Of a stretch of 64,000 bases of DNA, positions 43,642 to 55,350 are shown piece after piece. Every line of letters begins with the position of its first letter. Within the stretch, counting starts at the first letter, position 1. Under the pieces are notes generated by a model. That model searched no databases, was not told the origin of the DNA, and saw only the letters and a program-made list of their open reading frames with translations. Made by a program: the position numbers and the translations under genes. Source of the DNA: Ichthyophis bannanicus (lineage: Eukaryota; Chordata; Amphibia; Gymnophiona; Ichthyophiidae); the NCBI GenBank assembly GCA_033557465.1, contig CM066033.1, positions 909,876,808 through 909,940,807 on the forward strand. The letters are read 5' to 3'.

Positions 43642-46014
43642 CCTAAGACTCAGCATCTTTGTGCACATTTAGTTCCTGGCAAATCTCTATGTAGTTAGTG
43701 CAGTGGAAAGCACTTCACCATGCTAAACCTGCAATTGTGATTTTCGGGTGGTGAGTGCATCCATGCTAACTACAACATTGATGATTAGCACATGCTAATG
43801 CTGCCCAGGCTAATTGCAATGTGAAAACAAAACCCACTCGCTGCCCCTAAGCCGCCCAAGCACTTAGCATGGGATTTTACCACATGGTAATGGTTACCAC
43901 AATCCCACGCTAGCCATTCACTGCATGCTAAACCCCACAATAACCATTGGCATGCTTTAGTAAACATGCTCCTTTCTTGCTAAAAAACACAACTATTCAT
44001 AAGGTGATAGCTTTCTATTGTTTGGGGTATTTCTTAAATTTGTATTTAATAATTTTAACTTCTGTGCATTCATGAACACCGCACTACTCTATCACAGATT
44101 TCTACAATCAAAGCATTATTTAATTTCAGGAAATGTAAGATAGGTTGGGATGCCTAGGATGTCTGATATCCACCTCCTATTTCTGCTATGAAAACTGTGT
44201 CTGAATAATAATTTATTTTGCCAGTGATGAGAAGGTTGATTTTGTAGAGAACATCTAGCCAGGAAAGCTCTGGATGTGGAGCTCTAGTGAAATGTGCAAA
44301 TGGATGTCAGGAAATACGAGTACATGTGTAAGTGCCAGCATGCCAGATGGGTACAGCCTTTTTAGTAAGCACACATTTAAAAATTAAAAGCAGCATCACT
44401 TGGAGTTTGGAACGTGTAAATGGTGCATAAGTTCTGGATTTTACAAAACTTGACACCTAGGAAGATCCAGTTAAGGTGCTAAGTTATAAAAAACTCATTT
44501 TTGTTGATTTCTGAACTAGTTTAAAACATCGGAGACATAAGCACAGTGTCCCCCTCATACACTAGTGAAAAACCCAGGCTCAAATGAACAGCTAGCTTGC
44601 TTTGGCACATATGGCATGCCGCTTCTGAACCCCCTCCGACAGGAAGTTGCATCAGAGGGGGTCAGAATCAGCAGGCTATGTGTGTCAAAGCATATGGTCT
44701 GCATGGGCACCAAGCGGCAACACAAAGCTGCCATGCCACCCATCAAGGTCTGCCATCCTAGGTGGCCAACTAGCCTGTTTAGTGGATGGGCCAGGCCTGC
44801 TTGGAAAAGGTATAAATGCAGATGTCTTGATTTTTTTTTTTTATCATTGCCATTGCAAAAATCAGAAATACATGCATCCCTTGCTGGCCTGCCCAAACAA
44901 TGTCCACAACACTTCCCCTTCTAAACTGTGTTTGGTTTCAAACATGTATATCGCTATTAACACATTTAAACCCTTTATGCTGTAAATGCCGCTATCTAGA
45001 CACGTAAAGGCCGCATAAGTCTTTTGAAATGACCTCCAGTGTTTCTTAAAACTAGACAATAAGGGTTTCAGGAATAGAAGATTGTTTTTATCCCTACAAT
45101 GCAATATTAAATATGATTCTCGTTTTTAGTGGAGCACTATTACTAAAAAAAACACTTTAGCGGGGCCAACCACACTAGAAGCCAAAATATTTGGGAGTGG
45201 GAAGCAAAAATGCTGAAGTAGAGCTGCTAGTAGATGGATTGCAGGAGGAGCTGCAGAGCCAAGCTGTATATGCCCAGGTCTTGCCAGTTGACGATATGGA
45301 GGAGGCAGCAATGGCAGGTGAGTGGAAGCCTCTGCTGCAGCTCCTCACAGAGAGAGCCCATAAACAGAGGCCCAGTGAGGAAAGGAATCCCCCAGAGATC
45401 GGAAAGGGGGACCTTGTCCCAGTTTTTGGGTGCTTTCAGAAGTTGATGCCCTAGGCATGTGCTTATAGTGCCTACGCTTAAATCCAGCTTTGTCCTCAGT
45501 GCCTACTCTGTGCATCACTTACTGGCGCTCCCTCTGCTGATCTTCTGCCTCATGACCGGGCATTCTCACAGTGCCAGCATAGAGTGGCGAGGAGCAGTAA
45601 TGGAGGCTCCCATGCCTCATGCTCAGCTGACCGGCTGAAGAAAGGAGAGACCCTAACTGTAAATGCTGAGGGAGGGTCTAAGGAAGGAGTGGGACTGGGA
45701 ATAGATGCTGAGAGTGGGGTGAGCACTGAAGGCACTTTCTGAAGGAAAGGAGGGAAGGTGCTGGGGTCAGTTGCTGAGAGAGGGTCTATAGCTCCTGGGC
45801 AGATGCTGAGGGAAAGAAGGAGGAGAGAAGCAGGAACCAAACAATTGGAGAACAGAAAGGGGAGAAGTAGAGGGAGGGTGGGTGGATGCTTGGGAAGCTG
45901 CTAAAGGAACAGGAGATGATGCTGTGAAAGGGAATAGATGAGGGAAGAAGGTAGGGGCAGATGCTGAGGATAGGGAAAAGGAAAGAGAAGGCTGGATGCA
46001 AGGAAAAAGTGGAG
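43642..46014. other. Mostly unrecognised; one diverged Harbinger-like end and a purine-rich repeat
   Basis: At 43950-43973 there is a right-hand terminus-like sequence (GCTTTAGTAAACATGCTCC) without a left partner. At 45191-45454 an 88-codon frame contains a Glu-rich stretch but no known motif. From about 45656 to 46014 a degenerate purine-rich repeat with AGATGCTGAGGG-like words continues after the hAT at 48985-49060. Confidence 0.4.
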
Positions 46015-46130
46015 GATGCTGGCAGGGCCGGCCCGTCCATTGAGCGAGAATGTTTTTTGCACAGGGCCCCGCGTTTCAGGGGGCCCCGCGCAAAAAACAT
46101 TCTTTTGTAAAAGTAAAATTGAAAAAAAAA

Positions 46131-46530
46131 AGAAAACCTGTCTCCTGCCGCTGTCGGGGCCGCCGCGGCAGAATCGAGCGTGCCGCGGGGCCCCCCTGTA
46201 CCCGGCACAGCCTCTCCTCCCTGTAGCAACTCTCTCTTCTGAGCTGCAGTCAGACGCGCCGGCTTGCAGAGCGCGAAGGGAAGAGTTCCCTTTCGCGACT
46301 CTGTTAGGCCCGCGGGGGCTGATGGGAACTTCCCATCAGCCCCCGCGGGCTTAACAGAGCAGCGAGGGAAAAAACTCTTCCCTCGCGCTCTGCAAGCCGG
46401 CGCGTCTGACTTCAGCTCCAACGAGAGAGCTGCTACAGGGAGGAGAGGCTGTGCCGGGTACAGGGGGGCCCCGCGGCACGCTCGATTCTGCCGCGGCGGC
46501 CCCGACAGCGGCAGGAGACAGGTTTTCTTT
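46131..46530. repeat. About 400-bp GC-rich palindrome in the hAT
   Basis: Arms of about 195 bases meet near 46330 at GGGAACTTCCC. Outer parts are AGAAAACCTGTCTCCTGCCG and its complement; further in are GCGGCAGAATCGAGCG and CTTGCAGAGCGCGAAGGG with complements. Mismatches are few and mostly near AGCTGCAGTC/GAAGTCAGCT-like sites. It is CpG-rich compared with its surroundings. Confidence 0.88.
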
Positions 46531-46544
46531 TTTTAAAAAATTTC

Positions 46545-47800
46545 CCTGGGCTGGGCTGGGCGTTAGGAGTGGTGCTGGGCTGGGCTGGGCTGGCTGGGCT
46601 GGGGGGGGGGTGTTAGGAGTAGTGATGGGTTGGGCTGGGCTGGGCTGGGCTGGGCGGGGGGGGGGGTGTTAGGAGTAGTGATGGGCTGGGGGGGTTAGGA
46701 GTTGTGATGGGCTGGGCTGGGCTGGGGGGGGGAGGTGTTAGGAGTAGTGGGATGGGCTGGGCTGGGCTGGCTGGGGGGGGGGTTAGGAGTGGTGATGGAC
46801 ACTGGGCTGGTTGGGGGGGGGTTAGGAGTGGTGATGGGCACTGGGCTGGCTGGGGGGTAGGAGTGGTGATGGGCACTGGGCTGGCTGGGGGGGGTTAGGA
46901 GTGGTGATGGGTGCTGGGCTGGGGGGTTAGGAGTGGTGATGGGCGCTGGGGGGGTTAGGAGTTGTGATGGGCGCTGGGGAGGGGTTAGGAGTGGTGATGG
47001 GCGCTGGGGGGCTTAAACTAAAAATTGGGTGATGGGGGATTAGGACTGGAAATGGGCTGGTGGGATTAGGACTGGAAGTGGGTTGATGGGGGGGTTAGGA
47101 CTGGTAATGGGCTATGGGAGGGCTTAAACTAAAAATTGAGTGATGGGGGATTAGGACTGGGAGTGGACTGATGGGGAGGTTAGGACTGGTAATGGGCTAT
47201 GGGGGGGCTTAACTGAAAATTGGGTGATGGGGGATTAGGACTGGAAAGGGGCTGGTGGGATTAGGACTGGGAGTGGGCTATGGGGGGCTAGGACTGGTAA
47301 TGGGTTCGGGGGGTTGATAGGACTGGAAATGGGCTGAGTGGAAGGGGGCTTGAACTGCAAATATCTGTTGGGGATGGGGCTTGGAATGGAACTGGGCTGA
47401 GGGGAAGTGGGGGGCTTTGAACTGCAAATAGCTGATGGGGACGGGGCTTGGAATGGAAATGGGCTGAGGGGAAGTGGGGGGCTTGAATGCTAATAGCTGA
47501 TGGGAGGGGGACTTGGAATGGAAATGGGCTGAGTGGAAGGGGGCTTGTACGGCAAATAACTGTGGGGAAGGGGGGCTTGGAATGGCCTCTGAGGTGAGGG
47601 AGCTAGGACAGGAAATGGGCTGATGGATGGGCAAGAAAAGAACTGAGAATTGGGTGATGGGGGAGCTAAGAGTTGAAATGGGCTGTGGGGGGGGCTTGGA
47701 TTGAAATGGACTCATGTAGGGGCTAGAACTGGAGTTAGGCTCATGGGGGGCTTGGTTTAGAAATGGGCTGAGTGGAGGGGAGCTAGGATTTAACATGGGC
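46545..47800. repeat. G-rich minisatellite in the hAT
   Basis: Units combine GGGCTGGGCTGGG, GGGGGGTTAGGAGTGGTGAT and later ACTGGAAATGGGCTGATGGG with G runs up to 10. Unit length grows from about 35 to 50 bp or more towards the right. Same satellite as 1900-2940 in reverse. Confidence 0.82.
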
Positions 47801-49227
47801 TGATGGTGGGGCTAGGAAAGGACTAGAAATGGGCTGATGGGAGGCTGGTATTGGAAATGAGCTGATGAAGGGACTCGGATAGGACTGGAAATGGATGGGG
47901 GAGCTAGGACTGGAAATGGGCTGATGTGGGGACTAGAAGGGAGCGGATACTGGGTGGGGCTGGAACTAAAAGGGAGCTGATGTTGGGGGAGATTAGAAGG
48001 GGATGGGGCTGGGAGAATGAAATGGAGAGGGGAAAAATATTTTGTGTGGGAGGGAAGAAAAATGTACAATTGGCCGGGTATTGGGAGACTAAGTAGGGAT
48101 TGAGGATGGAGGGGTAAAATTTGAGTGGATGAAATAGGAATGAGGAAAGAGCAAAAGGAGAAAGATTATTATGTTAAAGCAGATGTAGAGAGAGAATGGA
48201 AAAAACTAGAAGAGAAGAAAGGACAAATGGACAGCAGACGATGGAGAGATAGCAGAAGACACAAATAAACCAGAAGAAAGTGGCTGGAACAATTGCAACT
48301 GAAAAAAAAATGCACAAAAGGTACAAAGATATCTCTTTATTTTGAATTTATTAACTGGAATATGTCAGCTCTGGGAAATGTGCATCATTAATGTCTGTGC
48401 TTTGTTTAGTACAAGAGGAAATTAATTTATAGTTTTATTTCTACATTGTTGTTGTACATTCCAAGTTTGGCTTTTAGGGTTCCCAGTTTAATTATTGTCT
48501 TCCTGTTTTTAAATTGTGATTCCTTGTTTGGTGATAGTCTATGTTCTGCATGTGTAACTGAGCTGAGGTATTCTGTTTATGTAATTCCTATTTGACATTG
48601 TCACTTGTTCTCTTTCCCCAGTAGGTCATGTATTGTTATTCTCTGAAATGTATTGGTTTAATATTTGCAGTGTTGCCTTTTGATAGGTAGTGTATGGTGC
48701 TTTATGAGTCCTGGTAGTGCTGTTGGGATACGGTGGGTTTGCTATGGGTTCTAAATGGGCAGTGTTTGTAGTAGTTCCTAATGTGCCTGGCGGTTGGCAC
48801 TGGATTATAGTAATGTAGAAATCTTTGTCTTTTTTTATCCATACACTCATGAAGAGGCATGTTTACTAAAAGTTAGTGTATGGTAACATTATGCAAATAT
48901 TTATGCAAATGAGGCCCCTTATGCAAATGAGGCCCCGCACCGAGTCTCCGCACATGGCCCCGCACCCCCCTTGGGCCGCCCCTGGATGCTGGGCTGGAGC
49001 CACTATTGCTATAAAAGGAAGGAATGCTGGGCTTGAGCTGTAACCAGTAGGTAAAGGGGTGGGGCAGAGGTGAAAAGCTGAAGATTAGCCTAGAGAACCT
49101 TTTCCAGCCCTGTGCTTCACTTCCACAAATTGTCACAATTTAGAGAGGGACAATGGGTAAACGCTGCATAGCATACACAGGGGCCATGAGAGCGTTGCAG
49201 CAATGAGAAGTCCAAGTTGTGCTAAAC

Positions 49228-49398
49228 TAGGGGTTCTCAACCCGGTCTGATTTTAAGGATAACCACATCAAGTATGCATGAGAAAGATTTGCATATAATA
49301 GAGGTGGTGCATGCAGATCTCTCTCATGCATATTCATTGTGGTTATCCTGAAAACTTGAGTGGCTGGTGTGTCCCAAGGGCTGGGTTTAGAATCTCTG
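49228..49398. mobile_element. 171-bp palindromic hAT MITE
   Basis: TAGGGGTTCTCAACCCGG at the left and an inverted TTTAGAATCTCTG at the right. Arms share GCATGAGAAAGATTTGCAT and ATCTCTCTCATGCATATTC. Flanks TGCTAAAC (49220-49227) and TGCTAACC (49399-49406) are an 8-bp duplication with one change. Confidence 0.8.
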
Positions 49399-49406
49399 TG
49401 CTAACC

Positions 49407-50830
49407 TAAAAATGGTGTATGATTTTCCTTAGTAGATCTTAATAAAGAATAAGCGATTATTGTTTGAAAAAGATTATTGGTAAAATCCTCAAAGTTCCTT
49501 GGACCCCACTTGGCAGTAAAGAGGTTACAAAAACAATAGTTTAGGGGAGGGGGGTTGGATGTTGAACAAGACTTGTCAATAAGCAATAACTGAGATATTA
49601 TTGAGCTGGTGCATGATTGCTGTTGGCAGTGCCACCTCCTTACTCCCCAAAAACTAGACACTGTTTACAACACTTTCTCTGCCATTTCCCCTTCTTAGAG
49701 GTTTCTGATAAATGTTTCCACCACAGGTTAAGAATTATGTAAATGTGGGAAGCAACAATCTCCCTTCGGTTATTTTAATTGACCCTCTAGGGACAAACCT
49801 CTTATCTGCCCTTTCTGAATTCACGGCCTACCTGATGAACGTGCGTAAATGATGCCTAAACAAGTAGAATCTCTACACACGGAATATGCAATGCTTCAGT
49901 AGAAACGTGTGGTCTGATGAACAGTCCTATCGTTTCCCCTTTCTGAGCTTCTCATTGCGCAGATGAGGAGGCACTGAAGAAGCAGCTGTGATGCATGCTC
50001 AAAGATCATTTTCTGTTTCTAATTGGATCCTTGATTCTGCTGTTTCCTTATTATACTAGTAGGTAGCAGTGATGTCTTTACCAATTAGGGCAACATGCTT
50101 TCCGTTCATATGGTAATATGGCATTCAATGCAGCATTTAACAACCCAGCCAGAATAAAGCAGCCTCTGATATATGACTCCATCATAATTCCTGTATTTGC
50201 AGAATAAAGAAAAATCCCCAAGTCTTTTTCCCAAACTGGGAATTTATGAAAATGAACAACCGATAGTATTTACTAGTACAAACTGCCAGTCCACATGAGT
50301 CCTGATTGTCACTACTGCTCCAGTGAGATCCAAGCAAGTCTCTGAATGTGATCCTCAGAGTTTCTTTTTGGTATTTCATGTACCAAGTTTTCTGTGGATG
50401 CATTTGGGAGTGCACAGTTTGTTTGCTGACTCTTGTTTCTGCTTCTTGGACTGAGTTTTATCACTGAGAGCAGAAAGAGACCAGTTCTGCTTTTACATCA
50501 GTGTCTCATGGCTGACAAAGAGCAGACAGGGAAGTAACTCAAGGGGGAGATGCACCATACGTTATCAGTCACAGAATATCACAGCAATACTCGTTCTATA
50601 AAATAGCATATGCAATAAGCAAAAGAGATTTAATAGATCCCATAATATTGCTGGTTGTGTGTGTGTGTGTGATTGGGAGTCTCCAAGGGTGCATGTGTGA
50701 CATGGGGCTACTGGAAGATGTGTATGTGTGTGCGTGTCTCATGGGAAGTGTCGGGGGCTGCACGCATTCGTGTATGTGTCATGGGGAGTGTCTTGGACTG
50801 CGTGCGTACATGTGTGTGTCATAGAGAGTG
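49407..50830. other. No recognised feature except a GT-rich minisatellite
   Basis: From about 50655 to 50830 degenerate GTGTGTGTCATGGGGAGTGT-like units repeat every 50-60 bp. The rest is AT-rich DNA with no family that I recognise. Confidence 0.4.
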
Positions 50831-51125
50831 TTACATAGTAACATAGTATATGATGGCAGATAAAGACCAATATGGTCCATCTAGTTTGCCCAGTAAAGTG
50901 GCTAGGATAGGTATACCCGCCGCTCAATGCAGGTCACCCCACTCTATACTTTTGTTTAGGATTCTACCTGCCACTATAGTTAAATTTATTTTGATTTTAT
51001 CCTTTTGCTATAAAGGGTTCCACTGTGTCTGTCTGTTTAGCTCTTTGCAGCTTCATTTTATGTCCTATAGTTTTACAACTTCCCCTTCTTTGAAAAAGAT
51101 TTGTGTGTTCATTAATACCCTTTAG
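50831..51125 (-). mobile_element. CR1 3' UTR fragment (minus)
   Basis: ACATAGTAACATAGTATATG, AAAGACCAATATGGTCCATC and CTTTGCAGCTTCATTTTATG are characteristic CR1 3' tail words in antisense. No ORF part. Confidence 0.7.
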
Positions 51126-51740
51126 GGGTCATTCCAAGGCGTGAATAGTGGGACATCCATCCCCGCTATTTGGCCCCTCTGCCATCCCCGACTAACTTTC
51201 CCACACGTTGTATGGGGAGGTTAGATGGAGCGGGAAAGGGGTGCTGCAGGGGCGGATTTAGGGCGGGCAGTGGGTGGTCTGCAGCCCTGGACATACAGGG
51301 CCGATTCCAATGTTGGCCCTGTATGTCTGGGGCCAGCTACCTGTACAAGGAACTTGGTCCATCTCTGAAGTGGAATAAGTTCCACTAGTCAGTGGGGGAC
51401 TGCAGGCCCGGGGCGCAGCAAAGGCGGGAAGGGGCAGAAAAGATTCCCCACAGTCCAACCCTGGCCTTGGGAGGCTAGATTGGGAGTCGGACTGCAGGGA
51501 ATAAAGATTTTTGTCTGGCGGCCGGGGATCACGGCTGCTGAATGGAGCCATGGTGTCATGGCAACCGGACGCCATGGCGCCACAGCTCCATTCAGGAGCC
51601 CTAACTGAGTCAGCCAGGCAAAGCCTGTACATGCAGGCCGACCAGAATCGGGTCCCAATCTGCACGCACAGGCATGGACTCGATTCTGATCCCGCAGGGT
51701 TAGACGTGCCCTGCAGGATCAGAATCCCGTCTAATATCTG
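51126..51740. repeat. Unclassified GC-rich repeat
   Basis: Shares CCCTGGACATACAGGGCC, CCGATTCCAATGTTGG and CTGATCCCGCAGG-like words with 61205-61981. Contains an inverted repeat around 51530-51600 (GCTCCATTCAG and CTGAATGGAGC with a GCCATGG-rich centre). Ends unclear, so superfamily not assigned; the 162-aa minus frame is not supported as a gene. Confidence 0.5.
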
Positions 51741-51841
51741 TATCATATCACCCCTGTCCCTCCTCTTCTCTAGGGTATATATATTTAGATCTTCAAGTCT
51801 CTTCTCATGTCTTCTGGTGCAGGCTCCAAATCATTTTGGTC
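51741..51841 (-). mobile_element. CR1 3' fragment (minus)
   Basis: TCATATCACCCCTGTCCCTC, TAGATCTTCAAGTCTCTTC and GGTGCAGGCTCCAAATCATT are CR1 antisense words from the ORF2 end. It joins a different CR1 copy at about 51842. Confidence 0.65.
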
Positions 51842-52840
51842 ATAAGAACATAAGAACATAAGATATGCCATACTGGGTCAGACCAAGGTCCATCAAGCCC
51901 AGTATTCTGTTTCCAACAGTGGCCAATCTAGGTCATATGTACCTAGCAGTTTCCCCAAGAGACACAAGTTCCACAATGCTTGTACTGGGTCAAGCATTGA
52001 TATCTTCAGTCACTTCTTAATAATGGTTTATGGACCTTTCCTCCAGGAACTTGTCCAAACCTTTTTTAAACCCAGCTACACTAACAGCCTTTACTACATC
52101 CTCCGGTAACAAATTCCAGAGTTTGATTACACGTTGAGTGAAAAATATTTTCTTTTATTAGTCTTAAATAGTTTACCTTGTAGCTTCATTGCATGTCCCC
52201 TAGTCTTTCTATATTCTGATAAGGTAAACAATCGATCTACGTTTACCCGTTCCACTCCGTTCATTAATTTATAGACTTCTATCATATCTCCCCTCAGCCG
52301 TCTCTTTTCCAGGTTAAAGAGCCCTAACCTTTTTAGCCTTTCTTCATAGGAGTATTCTTCCATCCCCTTTACCATTTTGGTGGCTCTTCTCTGTACCTTT
52401 TCTAAAATCACTATATCCTTTTTAAGATACGGCGACCAGAATTGCACACAATATTCAAGGTGCAGTCTCACCATGGAACGATATAGAGGCATTATAATAT
52501 CTTTTGTTTTATTTTCCATTCCTTTCCTTATCATACCTAGCATTCTATTTGCTCTCTTGGCCGCCGCTGCACACTGGGCCGAGGGTTTTAACATGGTATC
52601 CACAATGACGCCTAAATCTTTTTCCTGGGTGGTGGTTCCTAATGTGGAACCTTGCATCGTGTAACCATAGTTTGGGTTGTTCTTCCCTAGGTGCATAACC
52701 TTGCACTTGTCCACATTAAATTTTATCTGCCATTTTGATGCCCAGTCTTCCAATTTATCAAGATCCTCTTGCAATTTTTCACAATCCTCTTGGGTTTTAA
52801 CAACTTTAAATAGTTTTGTGTCATCTGAAAATTTGATAAC
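51842..52840 (-). mobile_element. CR1 LINE 3' part (minus), well preserved
   Basis: The 3' UTR starts near 51842 (ATAAGAACATAAGATATGCC) and the ORF2 end extends rightwards. The minus frame 52127-52774 is open for 215 codons: Asp-Lys-Cys-Lys-Val-Met-His-Leu-Gly, Glu-Lys-Asp-Leu-Gly-Val-Ile-Val, Asn-Arg-Met-Leu-Gly-Met-Ile, His-Leu-Glu-Tyr-Cys-Val-Gln-Phe-Trp-Ser-Pro and Arg-Arg-Leu-Arg-Gly-Asp-Met-Ile. It is 5'-truncated beyond the YxDD box and inserted beside another CR1 copy at about 52841. Confidence 0.85.
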
Positions 52841-53083
52841 CTTCCTTTGAACAGTTTCAAGTCTTTTTATATCCTTTGCGAGATATGGGGGTATGTTTAC
52901 TAAACTGCGTTAGTGCAATTCGCGTTAGGAGCCGCGTTAGTGGAAGGAAAGCCAAAAAAGGACATGGGCGGGACATCGTATCTGATAACGCGAGGTTGCG
53001 CGCGGTATTACGCGCAGCACAGCAACGATCGTTACAGCGCGCGCAAGCGTAAGATAGCGCGCAGACAACCAAAATCAGAAACA

Positions 53084-53153
53084 AAGCTGTAGCACAATGG
53101 TTACCATACAGACTGATGGTACAAGAGTCATGGGTTCGAATCCCCAGTGTGCC
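53084..53153 (+). other. tRNA-like module at left arm of D palindrome
   Basis: GCTGTAGCACAATGGTTAC (A-box-like) and GGGTTCGAATCCCC (53132-53145), the best B box in the window, with 4-bp T-stem pairing. The anticodon side is not convincing, so a true tRNA gene is unlikely. Confidence 0.65.
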
Positions 53154-53610
53154 TAATGAGCAAGGCTGGCTGAGGCATCCTGTGTAACCCTTTGAAAGCC
53201 GACTATAATATTTTAATCCGCAGTCTGCAGGCGGGTTACAGTTTGCATATGTCAGGAAAAGTGTACCCTTCCTATGAAATATGTGCCAACAGTGACGTTC
53301 GCTCTGACATGGTACTATATATTATGTATTATATATTATATACCTGTCGACAGGAATATGTAGGCGCTCCCTATAAGGTGAAGTGTAAGGCTCGCCCTAT
53401 AGGGAGCGCCTAAATATTCCTTTCAAATGGCATATAATGCATATAATATAGGGCGAAGTGTAATGTGCGCCCCATAGGGCACCGCGTAAATCACGCCCTA
53501 TGGTGCGCCCCTTGAGCTACCCTAAGGTGACAGTACCCTGAGGGTGGTTCTGCTGGCAGCACTAATATACAGTAAACATAGACAATGCCTAAGACAGCCC
53601 TATCAATGAA

Positions 53611-53680
53611 CCCCATTGTGGGTTGTGAACCTATGACTACTGGCTCCGTGGGCAGTGAAGTAATCAGTGGGCCAGAGCTG
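53611..53680 (-). other. tRNA-like module at right arm of D palindrome
   Basis: On minus: GGTTCACAACCC-like B box and CCCACTGATTAC-like A box. Partner of 53084-53153. Confidence 0.5.
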
Positions 53681-54932
53681 CTAATAAACACATGGCTGGC
53701 TACAGGAGGACTGCACGGCCCCACACCCACCTTCAGCTGTGGTTACCAGGGAGATTACATACCACCACCCAACACACCCTCTAGGGCTCAGGGTGGGGGG
53801 ACAGGATCGCCCGCCCACAGATCCACCTTCAACCCCCTGCAATGGTGGCAGTAGAGGGGACCATCACCCCAGTCCCACTCGGGATCAAACACCTTACAGG
53901 GCAGGCAATGCAGAGCAGTACATACCAATACAGCATGAGCAGACAGACGGCAGGTCCAGAAATGCTCAGCTGCCCCCCCACCATTATCTGACATTCTCCA
54001 GCAGCAAGCCTCCAGCTGCTGCACCCTGCATGGTGTTCCAGCAAGACACATACCAGCTGCAGACAGTCCACCAGCTAGTCCATAGTGCATGGTCCTGGAG
54101 GAAATGCATGTACCCAGAACGGGGATATCAGCATACACACCAAGCAGATAAGTCAGTGAGTGGGCCCCAAAAGGAAACCCATAAATATCACATAAGAGAC
54201 ATGCTATATAGCACTATGGTGGAACCTAGCCATGCCATGGTCACTGCTTAGTCAGGGTGAGAGTGACCTCCCAGCAGGACATGCTATGGCCACCCTGTCC
54301 ATGCAGGTGGTACCGGGCACTACAATGTCCGGCCATTGCCCTATGCCCTGTGCAGATGCGGACGGGCCAGGCCACCCTATCCAGGCTATTCCCACAGTAC
54401 CTTGCTCCTCATTATGCACATCGGCAGGCCAATACTGGCAACAGTGCTAGCAGTGTGGGCTGTGGAGGGTGTTGGAAGCCACCACACACTGGATAAACAG
54501 ACACACACTCCCCACACCTATGCAAGCACTGTGCAACTATAGAGGTGTTGGGAAGCCCAGGCCACCACACCAGTCCTGGGCACAGTGCAGGCATGGCTAT
54601 AGTACACCATACTGTAGGAGGCACTCCCCTGGTTGGTAAACACTGTTAGACACAGGACCTGTAGCACACCCCACAGACATCAGAAAGGTTGCTATGATGC
54701 AGCTCACTCAGGACATTGTACCTAACCTAGGCATTGCTATCTGCTAGTGCTCATAGCAGCCTTCTGATAGCTGTGTAACATATTCCCAGGTTTAGGGTGG
54801 CATTCCTACGGTATGCATGTGCTAGTATTGGAAGATGCACGCAGAGCCCAAAGTCCTGCCTCTCCAGGAGGCCTTGGATAATGGGGCCTGTGGGTGCGGG
54901 TGTGTCCGCCCCTGTTGGCTGCTGCTGTACGG

Positions 54933-55125
54933 CAGAGGTTCCCGACTCCAGTCCTGCGGTGCAAAACACTGTTCGGGTTTTCATGCTGTCCCTCATGAAT
55001 ATGCATGAGCTACATCTGCATAACATGGGGGTGGCGCTTAGAAATGCAGCATAGGCATCTTTATCAGAGGCAGCATGGAACCGGGATGGTGTTTGGCCCT
55101 CCAGGACTGCATTTGGGAGGCTCTG
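54933..55125. mobile_element. 193-bp hAT MITE inside element D
   Basis: CAGAGGTTCCCGACTCC at the left and GGGAGGCTCTG at the right. Same length and same place as the MITE in element B. The flanks CTGTACGG and CTCTTGGT are diverged forms of the CTCTAGGG duplication seen in B. Confidence 0.85.
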
Positions 55126-55274
55126 CTCTTGGTAATGTGCATGTTTATGGTGTCTGTGCTCTGTAGGGTAAAATGTGGGTGTGTTGGGCATGTTTACGTC
55201 ATCTGCAAGACCGGTTCTGTCTGTATTAGCCCGTTATAGTAGTGGGTAAAATATGAGAACTGGTTTGGCGAACA

Positions 55275-55350
55275 CCACAGCTGGGACTTGAACCTGTGAC
55301 CCTCTGCATCTGAATACACTGGTTCTGTGCACTGCACCACCATGTTCTCA
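55275..55350 (-). other. tRNA-like module (element D, equivalent to A module 1)
   Basis: On minus: GGTGGTGCAGTGCACAGAAC and CACAGGTTCAAGTCCC, a near-consensus B box. Corresponds to 12977-13050 and 23661-23735. Confidence 0.6.

Larger units (their letters stand above)
46023..48984. mobile_element. hAT-type DNA transposon with GATGCTGG duplication
   Basis: Left end CAGGGCCGGCCCGTCC, right end TTGGGCCGCCCCTG; the outer bases are inverted with mismatches. GATGCTGG flanks it exactly at 46015-46022 and 48985-48992. From the left it holds a short inverted repeat around TTTTTTGCACAGGGCCCCGC, a roughly 400-bp GC-rich palindrome, a G-rich minisatellite, and about 900 bp of AT-richer DNA shared with 1026-1900 and 7307-8349. 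The 211-aa and 172-aa minus frames are read-through of the palindrome and minisatellite. No transposase. Confidence 0.88.
53084..53680. repeat. Palindrome bounded by inverted tRNA-like modules (element D)
   Basis: Centre near 53385. Inner arms carry AGGCGCTCCCTATA and TATAGGGAGCGCCT; outer ends carry tRNA-like modules (53084-53153 plus, 53611-53680 minus). The AT-rich left inner arm contains a TATATTATGTATT-like run. Pairing is weaker than in B. Confidence 0.7.

Noticed and set aside
43950..43973. Another Harbinger-like element ending at 43973
   Set aside because: Only a right-hand terminus-like sequence is present; no left end or TSD found.
45191..45454. Possible exon with a GGTGAGT splice donor near 45318
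   Set aside because: One donor-like site and an 88-codon frame without a known domain are not enough to call a host gene.
45786..46421. 211-codon minus frame, the longest not matching a retroelement in that region
   Set aside because: It crosses the hAT boundary and half of a palindrome and uses repeat DNA; no conserved domain.
47278..47796. 172-codon Pro/Ser-rich minus frame
   Set aside because: Translation of the minisatellite; repeats in the protein mirror the DNA units.
51258..51746. 162-codon minus frame
   Set aside because: It lies in a GC-rich repeat with internal inverted repeats, overlaps plus frames of similar size, and shows no family motif.
53132..53145. A real tRNA gene at 53084-53153
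   Set aside because: The B box is good, but acceptor and anticodon stems do not pair convincingly and the unit recurs inside transposons.
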